From contig JAUVAM010000308.1 in the NCBI GenBank assembly GCA_030591745.1, forward strand, positions 1 through 5,597: 5,597 nt of DNA, given 5' to 3'. The translations under genes were made by a program, and so were the position numbers. Source of the stretch: Deltaproteobacteria bacterium. GTDB taxonomy: Bacteria; Myxococcota; B64-G9. The notes beneath the pieces were generated by a model that saw only the letters and a list, made by a program, of their open reading frames with translations, was not told where the DNA came from and searched no databases. Shown one piece after another: positions 1-5,597 of this stretch. Positions within the stretch are counted from its first letter, which is position 1; the number at the start of each line of letters is the position of its first letter.

Positions 1-1456
1 CCTGAACCGTCTTGCGGAGCTTGAGCAAGCCTTTTCTAATCTCGTCGGCCGCAAGTTCGTCAATCGTGCGCAACCGCCGGTTGCCCAAATGGTCGATGTC
101 GTCAACGGTACCCCGACCATCTCGCAGACCCAGCAGGTAGCGAACGGTCTCCAAAATGTCCTTCTTGGTGAGCACCACATTGTCCAGGGGTTCGTTGAGG
201 CCAAACTTGTAGTTCAGCTTCAGTCGACCCACACGGCTCAAGTCGTAGCGCTCGGGGTTGAAAAACAAGTTAAGGAAAAGCTTTTGGGCCGAATCCATGG
301 TGGGGGGATCGCCCGGACGCAAGCGACCGTAAATCTCCAGAATCGACTCTTCAGGAGAAGTGACCTTGTCATCCAGGAGCGTCTCGCGCAGCCATGGGCC
401 AACGTTCAGGCCATCGATGTAAAGGATCTCCAACTCTTCCACGTCGTGCTTGCGAAGAAGCTCGATCTTCGTTTCGGTGAGCTCCTCATTGCATTCCATG
501 AGGATCTCGCCGGTCTCTTCGTCGATGACGTCATGGGCTGCCACGCGACCCAGGATCTCTTCCTTCTGCACGGGCAGGCACTTCAGACCCAACTCTTTGA
601 AACGCTCGATGGCGCGCCGGTTGAACTTTCGATTCTTGGGCACCAAAATCCGATGCGTATCGGGATCGCGTACTTCCCGGATCGCGCGCGTCTCGGGCAG
701 GCGTTCATAGTCGATGCTCTTTGTGAACTTGCCGCCCTTTTCAAAGCGAATATACTCGGTGTCGTAGTAGTAATTGAGCAGTTCTTCCGCCGAGTAGCCC
801 AAAGCCCGGAGCAATACCGTGGCAGGCAGCTTGCGCCGCCGGTCGATACGCACGAAAACCTTGTCGCGCACATCAAACTCGAAATCAAGCCAGGAGCCCC
901 GATAGGGGATAACCCGAGCCGAGTACAGAAGCTTGCCCGATGAGTGGGTCTTGCCGTGGTCGTGGTCAAAAAAGACGCCTGGCGAGCGATGCAACTGGCT
1001 TACCACCACTCGTTCGGTGCCGTTGATGATGAAGGTGCCGTGCTCGGTCATGATCGGGATTTCCCCGAAATAGACCTCCTGCTCCTTCACGTCCCGAATG
1101 GACTTGGTGCCCGTCTCTTCGTCCTTGTCCCAGACGACCAGCCGAATCACCACCTTGACGGGTGCGGCATAGGTCATGCCCCGCTGGTGACATTCGTCCA
1201 CATCGTATTTGGGCTTCTCAAGCAGGTAGTTGACGAATTCCAGTGACGAAGTCTCGTTGAAGTCCCTGATCGGGAACACACTCTTGAAGACACCTTGCAG
1301 ACCGATGTCCTTGCGCTGCTCCGAAGGCACATCCGCCTGCAGATACTTTGCGTAGGACTGCTTCTGCACGTCGATCAGGTTCGGAATGTCAACAACCTGC
1401 CGGATGCGAGCAAAACTTTTGCGGAGGCTGAAATTGTTCTGGATCACCGAGGCCAT
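1..1456 (-). CDS. rpoB: DNA-directed RNA polymerase subunit beta, N-terminal part (truncated by window edge)
   Basis: This is the beta subunit of RNA polymerase, which forms one pincer and much of the active-site wall. The frame is open from the ATG at 1456 to base 1, giving 485 complete codons and one extra base, so the 3' part lies outside the window. Conserved blocks are easy to read: [14 protein letters not shown] at about residues 124-137, [20 protein letters not shown] at 144-163, [20 protein letters not shown] at 168-187, [13 protein letters not shown] at 201-213, and [11 protein letters not shown] at 451-461. By alignment from memory with E. coli this covers the first part of the protrusion and the lobe, and stops just before the rifampicin-binding cluster. 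The start is supported by AGGAG 5-6 nt upstream. It follows rplL after 103 nt that contain a strong hairpin. No truncation or frameshift is seen inside the visible part. Confidence 0.98.
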   Translation of the reverse strand, partial: MASVIQNNFSLRKSFARIRQVVDIPNLIDVQKQSYAKYLQADVPSEQRKDIGLQGVFKSVFPIRDFNETSSLEFVNYLLEKPKYDVDECHQRGMTYAAPVKVVIRLVVWDKDEETGTKSIRDVKEQEVYFGEIPIMTEHGTFIINGTERVVVSQLHRSPGVFFDHDHGKTHSSGKLLYSARVIPYRGSWLDFEFDVRDKVFVRIDRRRKLPATVLLRALGYSAEELLNYYYDTEYIRFEKGGKFTKSIDYERLPETRAIREVRDPDTHRILVPKNRKFNRRAIERFKELGLKCLPVQKEEILGRVAAHDVIDEETGEILMECNEELTETKIELLRKHDVEELEILYIDGLNVGPWLRETLLDDKVTSPEESILEIYGRLRPGDPPTMDSAQKLFLNLFFNPERYDLSRVGRLKLNYKFGLNEPLDNVVLTKKDILETVRYLLGLRDGRGTVDDIDHLGNRRLRTIDELAADEIRKGLLKLRKTVQ

Positions 1457-1508
1457 GCGTTGCTCCTGGTCCAATGCGTGGCCAATGGCCACACGCCCGC
1501 GAAACATT

Positions 1509-1542
1509 CCCTCCGGCCGACGCAAACGCGCCGGCCGGAAGG
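1509..1542 (-). promoter_or_regulatory. Strong intergenic hairpin between rplL and rpoB (possible attenuator or RNase processing site)
   Basis: In minus-strand RNA, CCTTCCGGCCGGCGC (1542-1528) pairs with GCGTCGGCCGGAGGG (1523-1509) around the loop GTTT, making a 15-bp stem. Two of the pairs are G-U wobbles (1511/1540 and 1520/1531). In plus-strand RNA the same positions would be A-C mismatches, so the stem fits only the transcribed strand. The bases after the stem are AATGTTTCGCGGG, with no U-tract, so it is not a canonical terminator. In E. coli the rplL-rpoB gap holds a partial attenuator and an RNase III site that lower rpoBC expression relative to the ribosomal genes. A similar role here is inference from position. 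Confidence 0.6.
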
Positions 1543-1559
1543 TACCAGAATCAAACGAT

Positions 1560-1934
1560 CTACTTCAGCGCGACCTTGGCGCCTGCTGCTTCCAATTTCT
1601 TCTTGGCTTCTTCCGCGGAATCCTTGTCCACGCCTTCTTTGACCGCCTTCGGCGCTGAATCAACCAGATCCTTGGCGTCTTTCAGGCCCAGACCCGTCAA
1701 CTCGCGAACGGCCTTGATGACCTTGATCTTCTCGTTGCCCATTTCTTCCAAAATCACGTCAAATTCGGTCTGTTCTTCTACCGGCGCGGCAGCAGCACCC
1801 ATCATGGGCATCGCCATGGGAGATGCCGCTTCGACGCCCCATTTGTCTTCGAGTTCTTTACGCAGTTCGTTCAGGTCGATGACCGACAGGTTGCTGAGAT
1901 GATCGATCAGTTGCTCTTTCGTGATTTCCGCCAT
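1560..1934 (-). CDS. rplL: 50S ribosomal protein L7/L12
   Basis: This is the acidic stalk protein, present as dimers on L10, which recruits and activates the translational GTPases. It has 124 residues, a usual length. Residues 1-32 form the dimerisation domain. Residues about 36-51 are an Ala/Met/Pro-rich hinge ([14 protein letters not shown]). The C-terminal domain begins near TEFDVIL and carries the family signature [20 protein letters not shown] (about residues 69-88), which contacts EF-Tu and EF-G. I chose the ATG at 1934 because GAGGAG lies 7 nt upstream. The longer frame opening with TTG at 1949 would start inside that ribosome binding site. The stop is TAG at 1560. It follows rplJ by 62 nt, and a hairpin sits just before its ribosome binding site. 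Confidence 0.98.
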   Translation of the reverse strand: MAEITKEQLIDHLSNLSVIDLNELRKELEDKWGVEAASPMAMPMMGAAAAPVEEQTEFDVILEEMGNEKIKVIKAVRELTGLGLKDAKDLVDSAPKAVKEGVDKDSAEEAKKKLEAAGAKVALK

Positions 1935-1951
1935 GGTTCTTCTCCTCAAGC

Positions 1952-1975
1952 TCGGGTTCTCTCTCCGAGACCCGA
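1952..1975 (-). promoter_or_regulatory. Small hairpin in the rplJ-rplL gap
   Basis: In minus-strand RNA, TCGGGT-CTC (1975-1967) pairs with GAG-A-ACCCGA (1961-1952) around the loop GGAGA, giving nine pairs with one bulged A. It ends only a few bases before the GAGGAG ribosome binding site of rplL. There is no U-tract. It may protect the rplL message or shape its initiation, since L12 is needed in several copies per L10. That role is inference, and a chance structure is possible. Confidence 0.4.
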
Positions 1976-1996
1976 AATCAATTGTTCAAACAAAAA

Positions 1997-2536
1997 TTAT
2001 GCGTTTTCCAATTTGTCTGCCTGCGCCTTGAGCACGCCCAGGAAATCCCTCGGCACACCGTTCAAGACACCCAGGAACTTCTGCGAAGGACCGTTCATGG
2101 CCGAAAGCAACATGGCCATCAGATCCTTGCGTCCGCCGAGTTTTGATATCTCGGTCAGGCCGCTCTCGCCAAGCACCTCGTCCTCGATGAATCCACCTTT
2201 GATCTTCAACTTGTCGTTGTCTTTGGCGAATTCAACGGCCACGCGGGCCGCCGCGACCGGATCGTCGCTGCCGAAGCCGATGCCCGTGGGACCCGTCAGA
2301 TAATCCTTGAGTCCCTCATAAATCGTCCCGGACAACGCGATGCCGGTCAGGCTGTTCTTGACCACATGGTACGAGACATTCTGTTCGCGAAACTTCCTGC
2401 GAAGATCCGTGATCTGCGCTACGTTCAGCCCACGGAAGTTCGTTAAAACTCCGCCCTGGCTGGCTTCGAACAAATCCTTAAGTTCTTCGATGACTTTGGA
2501 TCGCTCCGCTCTTCCTTTGCTTATCTTTTTCTCCAC
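1997..2536 (-). CDS. rplJ: 50S ribosomal protein L10
   Basis: This protein anchors the L7/L12 dimers to the 23S rRNA GTPase-associated centre. With L12 it represses its own operon by binding the mRNA leader. It has 179 residues, slightly longer than the E. coli protein. The N-terminal rRNA-binding globular domain shows typical motifs: SKVIEELKDLFEAS (13-26), FRGLNVAQITDLRRKFR (34-50), VVKNSL (58-63) and LTGPTGIGF (80-88). The C-terminal helix (about 153-179) is the L12-binding spine and contains FLGVL twice, as expected for repeated L12 docking segments. The start is GTG at 2536, preceded by an exceptionally long Shine-Dalgarno, AAAGGAGGTGAT. An ATG at 2543 is out of frame and only 2 nt from AGGAGG. 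The stop is TAA at 1997. Confidence 0.97.
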   Translation of the reverse strand: MEKKISKGRAERSKVIEELKDLFEASQGGVLTNFRGLNVAQITDLRRKFREQNVSYHVVKNSLTGIALSGTIYEGLKDYLTGPTGIGFGSDDPVAAARVAVEFAKDNDKLKIKGGFIEDEVLGESGLTEISKLGGRKDLMAMLLSAMNGPSQKFLGVLNGVPRDFLGVLKAQADKLENA

Positions 2537-2541
2537 GATTC

Positions 2542-2553
2542 ATCACCTCCTTT
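2542..2553 (-). promoter_or_regulatory. Full-length Shine-Dalgarno of rplJ
   Basis: AAAGGAGGTGAT on the minus strand (2553-2542) is complementary to twelve consecutive bases of the standard 16S rRNA 3' tail. The AGGAGG core is 9 nt before the GTG at 2536. This decides the rplJ start. The run GGGGAAAGG (2557-2549) that overlaps it can pair, with one bulged A, with CCTTCCCC (2616-2609) in the upstream leader. Confidence 0.85.
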
Positions 2554-2604
2554 CCCCGACTCCCAAGCTGGAAGCCTTTCTCTTCTTGAAAAGCCCCGGA
2601 AGTG

Positions 2605-2708
2605 AGAAGGGGAAGGATGCACTGCGTCATCACTTTCTTCCCTGTCTCGGCAGGCGAAGTCGTTCAACTTCATTACCCCAATAATTGGGACCTGCGGTCT
2701 TCGACCGG
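2605..2708 (-). promoter_or_regulatory. L10 leader: autoregulatory RNA ahead of rplJ
   Basis: The 192-nt rplA-rplJ gap contains an element matching the L10 leader family. In minus-strand RNA, GAAGACCGCAGGT is followed about 35 nt later by CCTGCCGAGAC. GCAGG (2695-2691) pairs with CCTGC (2654-2650), and an outer GTC (2705-2703) can pair with GAC (2646-2644). The unpaired GAAGACC/CGA segment between the two helices resembles the kink-turn loop of this family. The enclosed part holds two small hairpins, CCCAA-TTA-TTGGG (2689-2677) and one with GAAGT/ACTTC arms (2671-2656). A further GGGAAG (2642-2637) / CTTCCC (2615-2610) helix lies nearer rplJ. Known role: the L10-(L12) complex binds here and blocks rplJ-rplL translation. 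A competing hairpin CGGTC-GAA-GACCG (2707-2695) could exclude the outer pairing. Confidence 0.75.
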
Positions 2709-2728
2709 AAGCCACTAAAGGCAACAAA

Positions 2729-3433
2729 CTACAAATTCAACGTACCAAAATCGTTGACGTCCATTTTGACGCCAGGACCCATGGTGGTTGAAATGGTCGC
2801 AACCTTAATATACAAACCCTTGGCGGAAGCTGGCCTCGCCTTTTGCAGCGCGTCCACCAACGTCCCCATGTTCTCTTTCAGCTTCTGTACATCAAAAGAG
2901 ATCTTGCCGACAGGGGCGTGCACGATGCCTTCTTTGTCCACGCGAAAATCCACTTTGCCGGCCTTGGTCTCGGCCACTGCCTTGGCGATATCCATGGTCA
3001 CGGTACCGACCTTGGGGTTGGGCATCATGCCGCGGGGGCCCAGGATACGACCCAACTTGCCTGCCACGCCCATCATGTCCGGGGTGGCGACGCACTTATC
3101 AAAATCCATGAAGCCACCCTGGATCTTCTCAGCCAGATCCTCGGCTCCAACAATGTCCGCTCCGGCATCCAGGGCTTCCTTGGCCTTCTCGCCCTTGGCG
3201 AAGACTGCAACCCGAAGGGTTTTGCCGACACCATGGGGCAGAACCACGGCACCCCGAACCATCTGGTCGGAATACTTGGGATTCACGCCCAGGTTGACGG
3301 CCACGTCCACCGTTTCGTCAAACTTGGCGTAGGCCATTTCCTTGATCATGGCCAAAGCTTCATCGACCGTATAGCGATTGTAGCGATCAACCGTCGCGCG
3401 ACCCTTGCGATATTGTTTACCGTGTCTCGGCAT
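2729..3433 (-). CDS. rplA: 50S ribosomal protein L1
   Basis: This is the L1-stalk protein of the 50S subunit. It binds 23S rRNA near the E site, moves deacylated tRNA out, and in many bacteria represses the rplK-rplA message. It has 234 residues, the same length as in E. coli. The visible landmarks are the N-terminal basic segment [32 protein letters not shown] (38-57), VVLPHGVGK (63-71), the L1 signature around [20 protein letters not shown] (126-145), and a C-terminal segment returning to domain I. I chose the ATG at 3433 because GGAGG lies 5 nt upstream. A longer reading from TTG at 3454 adds residues not usual in L1. The stop is TAG at 2729. It follows rplK by 67 nt and precedes the L10 leader. 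Confidence 0.98.
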   Translation of the reverse strand: MPRHGKQYRKGRATVDRYNRYTVDEALAMIKEMAYAKFDETVDVAVNLGVNPKYSDQMVRGAVVLPHGVGKTLRVAVFAKGEKAKEALDAGADIVGAEDLAEKIQGGFMDFDKCVATPDMMGVAGKLGRILGPRGMMPNPKVGTVTMDIAKAVAETKAGKVDFRVDKEGIVHAPVGKISFDVQKLKENMGTLVDALQKARPASAKGLYIKVATISTTMGPGVKMDVNDFGTLNL

Positions 3434-3456
3434 GACTTCCTCCAAGCAGTTCAAGC

Positions 3457-3480
3457 GTCCGCATCATTTGAATGCGTGAC
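3457..3480 (-). promoter_or_regulatory. Small hairpin in the rplK-rplA gap
   Basis: In minus-strand RNA, GTC-A-CGCAT (3480-3472) pairs with ATGCG-GAC (3464-3457) around a 7-nt loop, making eight pairs with one bulged A. It lies about 20 nt before the rplA start. L1 is known to bind structured mRNA in this operon in other bacteria, usually upstream of rplK. I do not see a clear match to the L1 target motif, so it may be a chance structure. Confidence 0.25.
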
Positions 3481-3500
3481 TCCTGCCTTCAATGATTCGC

Positions 3501-3929
3501 TTAACCTTCGACCACATCAATGCCCATGGACCTGGCCGTACCCGCTATAATATTCGTGGCCGCATCGATGTCATTGGCATTCAGGTCAACCATCTTGAGC
3601 TCGGCGATTTCCTTCAGCTGGCTCTTCTTGATTTTCCCAGCTTTTTCTTTGCCCGGATTGTCGCTGCCCTTGGGGATATTCATGGACTTCAGGATCAACA
3701 CCGCGGCCGGGGGGGTCTTGGTGATGAAAGAAAACGACCGATCCTGATAGACCGTGATGACCACGGGAATCAGCATCCCGGCATCTTTTTGGGTCCGGGA
3801 GTTAAAGGACTTGCAGAACTCCATGATGTTGACGCCGTGCTGGCCCAAGGCCGGCCCCACGGGGGGTGCGGGATTGGCCTGCCCAGCGGTGACCTGCAAC
3901 TTAATCATACCCATGATCTTTTTTGCCAT
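3501..3929 (-). CDS. rplK: 50S ribosomal protein L11
   Basis: L11 binds the GTPase-associated centre of 23S rRNA beside the L10-L12 stalk. It is the site of thiostrepton action and is needed for RelA activation on stalled ribosomes. It has 142 residues, the same length as in E. coli. The N-terminal domain begins [20 protein letters not shown] and carries the proline-rich switch [11 protein letters not shown] (22-32), then [11 protein letters not shown]. The C-terminal RNA-binding domain starts around residue 70 and includes the lysine-rich [10 protein letters not shown] loop and the signature [23 protein letters not shown]. The ATG at 3929 is supported by AGGAG 7 nt upstream. The longer open frame upstream overlaps nusG and is not L11. 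The nusG stop is only 19 nt away, so coupled expression is likely. Confidence 0.98.
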   Translation of the reverse strand: MAKKIMGMIKLQVTAGQANPAPPVGPALGQHGVNIMEFCKSFNSRTQKDAGMLIPVVITVYQDRSFSFITKTPPAAVLILKSMNIPKGSDNPGKEKAGKIKKSQLKEIAELKMVDLNANDIDAATNIIAGTARSMGIDVVEG

Positions 3930-3948
3930 AACCTTGCTCCTGCTAATT

Positions 3949-4740
3949 TCAGGTCTTTTCGACCTGAACGAAATCCATTTCGACCGGAGTAGCCCGACCG
4001 AAAATACTGACCAATACGCGCAATTTGCCCTTCTCCGACTCAACATCATCGATCACGCCGTTGAAATTGGCGAAGGGACCGTCCACCACACGAACGGAAT
4101 CACCCTTTTCAAACAAGATCTTGGGTGTCAGTCGTTCGGCACCTTGTAGCATCTGCTTGGAAATCCGGCGCACTTCCTGTTCAGGTACGGGCAGCGGTCG
4201 GGTCGAATTGCCCACGAAGCCCGTGATCTTGGGCGTGGACTTGACAAGGTACCAAGTCTTTTCCGTCAAGGCCATTTCGACCAACATATAACCCGGGAAG
4301 AACTTGCGCTTGGAAGTACGCCGCTTGCCGCGCCGCATTTCAACAACCTCTTCCGTCGGTATAAGCAAATCGCCGAAGTGGTCAACCAACTCTTCCCGCT
4401 TGATGCGCTCTTCCAAGGCCTGCTTTGCCTTGTTCTCGTAACCCGAATAGGTATGCACCACATACCACTGCATCGGCATTTTGTCCGGGGCAGGCTCGCC
4501 TTGCTCTTCGCCAGACGCAGGCTCGCCTTGCTCTTCGCCAGACGCAGGCTCGACTTGCTTTTCGTCAGACGCAGGCTCGACTTGCTTTTCGTCAGACGCA
4601 GGCTCGCCTTGCTTTTCGTCAGACGCAGGTTCGCCTTGCTCGGCCACAACCGCAGCGCCTACTGCCTGCTGCTCGACCGGAGGCAATTCTTCTGGCTCCG
4701 CCGTGCCGCCGACCATCTCTTTGTTTTCTGAATCGCTCAT
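3949..4740 (-). CDS. nusG: Transcription termination/antitermination factor NusG with repetitive acidic N-terminal extension
   Basis: NusG binds the clamp helices of RNA polymerase through its NGN domain and contacts Rho or ribosomal protein S10 through its KOW domain. This protein has 263 residues, whereas the usual length is about 175-180. Residues 90-263 are a complete ordinary Nus[14 protein letters not shown] (90-102), [13 protein letters not shown] in the NGN core, and a KOW domain beginning near [19 protein letters not shown]. Residues 1-88 are extra, rich in Glu, Pro, Ala, Ser and Gln, and probably disordered. Residues 35-79 are five copies of a nine-residue unit, Q-[GV]-E-P-A-S-[DG]-E-[KE], followed by a decayed sixth. 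The ATG at 4740 has GGAG 10 nt upstream. An internal start at Met88 or Met90 would give a normal-length protein, but neither has a good ribosome binding site and it would leave a gap of nearly 300 nt after secE. The stop is TGA at 3949. Confidence 0.95.
   Translation of the reverse strand: MSDSENKEMVGGTAEPEELPPVEQQAVGAAVVAEQGEPASDEKQGEPASDEKQVEPASDEKQVEPASGEEQGEPASGEEQGEPAPDKMPMQWYVVHTYSGYENKAKQALEERIKREELVDHFGDLLIPTEEVVEMRRGKRRTSKRKFFPGYMLVEMALTEKTWYLVKSTPKITGFVGNSTRPLPVPEQEVRRISKQMLQGAERLTPKILFEKGDSVRVVDGPFANFNGVIDDVESEKGKLRVLVSIFGRATPVEMDFVQVEKT
4490..4638 (-). repeat. 27-bp in-frame tandem repeat in nusG
   Basis: Five full copies (4504-4638) and about half of a sixth follow head to tail. 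The coding-strand unit is approximately CAAGGCGAGCCTGCG followed by TCTGACGAAAAG. Copies differ at only a few positions, giving Gly/Val, Asp/Gly and Lys/Glu changes and a single silent GAA/GAG change. The period is a multiple of three and the unit has no stop in several frames, which creates spurious long open frames on both strands here. Such near-identical copies suggest recent expansion by slippage or unequal recombination. Confidence 0.95.
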
Positions 4741-4765
4741 GCCGCCCTAGCTCCAAACCGATTGG

Positions 4766-5167
4766 TCACACCGAGGTGACACTGGGATACAACCAATCCA
4801 TGACGCTCGACCAGAAAAAGTCAAACAAGCCCAACAAGAAAGCCATAATGAACACCGTGACCAAAACCACAATGGTCGCGCTGCGCGTCTCGTGAGCGTT
4901 CGGCCAAGTGACCTTGCGCAACTCGACAACGACCTCATTGAGCAAACCCGAGTACTTGGGGCTGCGATACATGCGGATCCCCATCACCAATGCCAGAGTC
5001 AAACCCAGCAGGGTGGTCAGGGTAAACCGCTCACTCAACAACTCATAGTTGAAGTCGGTGAGGCTGGTCCAAGCCATGATCTGAGTTAAAAATTTATCCG
5101 TCAGCACCCACACCAACAGTGCGCTGACAAAATAGAATAGTGCAATCCAACGACGGTTCTGGCTCAT
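4766..5167 (-). CDS. secE: Preprotein translocase subunit SecE, three-segment form
   Basis: SecE is the clamp-like inner-membrane subunit of the SecYEG translocon and stabilises SecY. The protein has 133 residues, close to E. coli SecE and about twice the minimal single-helix form. Three hydrophobic stretches are visible: about residues 7-23 (WIALFYFVSALLVWVLT), 48-64 (FTLTTLLGLTLALVMGI) and 97-120 (ATIVVLV to FFWSSVM). Between the second and third lies the conserved cytoplasmic amphipathic segment VVVELRKVTWPNAHET (about 78-93), the family signature. The start is ATG at 5167. Its ribosome binding site is weak, only GGGG 5 nt upstream, and this can pair with a C-run just before it. The stop is TGA at 4766, 25 nt before nusG. 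It lies 34 nt after tRNA-Trp. Confidence 0.96.
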   Translation of the reverse strand: MSQNRRWIALFYFVSALLVWVLTDKFLTQIMAWTSLTDFNYELLSERFTLTTLLGLTLALVMGIRMYRSPKYSGLLNEVVVELRKVTWPNAHETRSATIVVLVTVFIMAFLLGLFDFFWSSVMDWLYPSVTSV

Positions 5168-5201
5168 GTGAACCCCGATCCGTGGGGGGTGAAGAAGTAA
5201 G

Positions 5202-5274
5202 CGGGCCAGGAAGGAATCGAACCCTCAGCCTATGGTTTTGGAGACCATTGCTCTACCAGTTGAGCTACTGACCC
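5202..5274 (-). tRNA. trnW: tRNA-Trp, anticodon CCA
   Basis: All arms fold. The acceptor GGGTCAG (5274-5268) pairs with CTGGCCC (5209-5203) with one G-U. The D arm is GCTC/GAGC around AACTGGTA. The anticodon stem ATGGT/ACCAT encloses CTCCAAA, with anticodon CCA at 5241-5239. The variable loop is AGGCT, and the T arm is GAGGG/CCTTC around TTCGATT. The discriminator is G73, as expected for bacterial tRNA-Trp. The next bases are CTT, so the 3' CCA is not encoded and must be added by the CCA-adding enzyme. A tRNA-Trp between rpmG and secE is a common bacterial arrangement, and it is probably cut out of the operon transcript. Confidence 0.97.
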
Positions 5275-5310
5275 GAAACATCCTCCACACCCGGAAAACA
5301 GTTCCAAGAC

Positions 5311-5463
5311 TTACTTGGATTCCTTGTGTTCAGTATGGCGCCTGTCAAATGGACAGTACTTTTTTAGGCGATACTTCTCAGGATGCTGTTTCTTGTTGCG
5401 CGTCGCCGTGTAGTTGCGCCGCTTGCATTCGGTACATTCAAGCGTCACGATTATTCGATTCAT
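5311..5463 (-). CDS. rpmG: 50S ribosomal protein L33
   Basis: This is a small 50S subunit protein of 50 residues located near the E site. The family pattern is clear: [21 protein letters not shown] (residues 4-24) and then [18 protein letters not shown] (33-50). The first zinc pair is present as Cys10 and Cys13. The second pair is broken: Cys37 is present, but the position of the fourth cysteine (residue 40) is Asp (GAC). The sequence is therefore between the four-cysteine and the cysteine-free forms of L33. His43 or Asp40 might serve as a ligand, but that is inference. The start is ATG at 5463, 18 nt after the tuf stop. The ribosome binding site is weak (GAG about 8 nt upstream, GGGGAAG further out), which suggests translation linked to tuf. 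The stop is TAA at 5311. Confidence 0.95.
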   Translation of the reverse strand: MNRIIVTLECTECKRRNYTATRNKKQHPEKYRLKKYCPFDRRHTEHKESK

Positions 5464-5481
5464 GGTTCAGTCTCGCTTCCC

Positions 5482-5597
5482 CTACTCGATGATTTCAGTA
5501 ACGACGCCAGCGCCGACCGTGCGGCCGCCTTCGCGAATGGCGAAGCGCAGCTCTTGCTCCATCGCGATGGGCTGAATCAACTTGACGTCCACCGCAA
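5482..5597 (-). CDS. tuf: Elongation factor Tu, C-terminal end (truncated by window edge)
   Basis: This is the last 37 codons of EF-Tu, the GTPase that delivers aminoacyl-tRNA to the ribosome. The visible part is the end of beta-barrel domain 3: [17 protein letters not shown], then [19 protein letters not shown] and a TAG stop at 5482. The [14 protein letters not shown] block is highly diagnostic of EF-Tu. The 5' part and promoter lie beyond base 5597. No terminator is seen after the stop; rpmG starts 18 nt on, so tuf is probably co-transcribed with the genes below it. Whether the genome has a second tuf copy cannot be told from here. Confidence 0.96.
   Translation of the reverse strand, partial: AVDVKLIQPIAMEQELRFAIREGGRTVGAGVVTEIIE

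Noticed and set aside
89..943. 284-codon plus-strand open frame
   Set aside because: It lies wholly antisense to rpoB, whose conserved blocks are unmistakable. The translation shows no recognisable domain and is a codon-bias shadow.
1490..1542. Rho-independent terminator after rplL
   Set aside because: The stem is strong but no U-tract follows, and rpoB with a good ribosome binding site lies directly downstream.
1935..1949. TTG start adding five residues to L7/L12
   Set aside because: This codon overlaps the GAGGAG ribosome binding site of the real ATG at 1934.
2477..2543. ATG at 2543 opening a short out-of-frame peptide over the start of rplJ
   Set aside because: It is only 2 nt from AGGAGG, and the frame closes after about 20 codons, so a leader peptide is unlikely.
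2709..2745. Possible sigma-70 promoter before rplJ (TTGAAT, 17 nt, TAGTGG)
   Set aside because: The -10 matches only two of six consensus bases; I could not support it.
2843..3550. 235-codon plus-strand open frame, and another at 2685-3332
   Set aside because: Both are antisense to rplA and run across its gap with rplK. Neither has a ribosome binding site or a recognisable product.
3930..4049. Forty-residue N-terminal extension of L11
   Set aside because: It overlaps the end of nusG, lacks similarity to L11, and the ATG at 3929 has a proper ribosome binding site and gives the usual 142 residues.
4266..4895. Repetitive open frames in other frames over the nusG repeat (RRRLALLF-, AGSPCSS- and [11 protein letters not shown])
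   Set aside because: A 27-bp repeat without stops leaves several frames open automatically. Only the nusG frame continues into conserved protein.

Overview
The window is one uninterrupted block of core translation and transcription genes, all read from the minus strand. In transcription order (right to left) it holds the 3' end of tuf, rpmG, tRNA-Trp(CCA), secE, nusG, rplK, rplA, rplJ, rplL and the first 485 codons of rpoB. This is the widely conserved bacterial tuf-secE-nusG-rplKAJL-rpoBC neighbourhood. I see no real gene on the plus strand; the long plus-strand open frames are shadows of minus-strand genes.

The organism looks like a Gram-negative bacterium of moderately high GC. SecE is the long form with three membrane segments, as in E. 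coli. The ribosomal proteins and EF-Tu tail look proteobacterial in the broad sense. Deltaproteobacterial-grade groups such as Myxococcota or Desulfobacterota are a guess; nothing here fixes the taxon.

Layout: bases 5482-5597 encode the EF-Tu C-terminus; 5311-5463 encode a 50-residue L33; 5202-5274 is tRNA-Trp without an encoded CCA; 4766-5167 is secE; 3949-4740 is nusG with an unusual N-terminal extension built on a 27-bp tandem repeat; 3501-3929 is rplK (L11); 2729-3433 is rplA (L1). A leader of about 190 nt then carries an L10-leader-type autoregulatory RNA ahead of rplJ (L10, GTG start, 1997-2536). rplL (L7/L12, 1560-1934) follows, and rpoB (1-1456, truncated by the window edge) closes the block. 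Gaps are short (18-103 nt) apart from the L10 leader, so co-transcription is likely. I found no convincing internal promoter and no hairpin-plus-U-tract terminator.

The genes act together. EF-Tu and tRNA-Trp serve elongation. L33, L11, L1, L10 and L12 belong to the 50S subunit, with L10, L12 and L11 forming the GTPase-associated stalk. NusG couples RNA polymerase (rpoB) to Rho or to the ribosome. SecE is part of the SecYEG translocon.

I did not find a new biological system. The points worth a second look are the repetitive acidic NusG extension, an L33 with three cysteines and an Asp in place of the fourth zinc ligand, a 15-bp hairpin between rplL and rpoB whose two wobble pairs fit only the transcribed RNA, and the structured, extreme-Shine-Dalgarno leader of rplJ.
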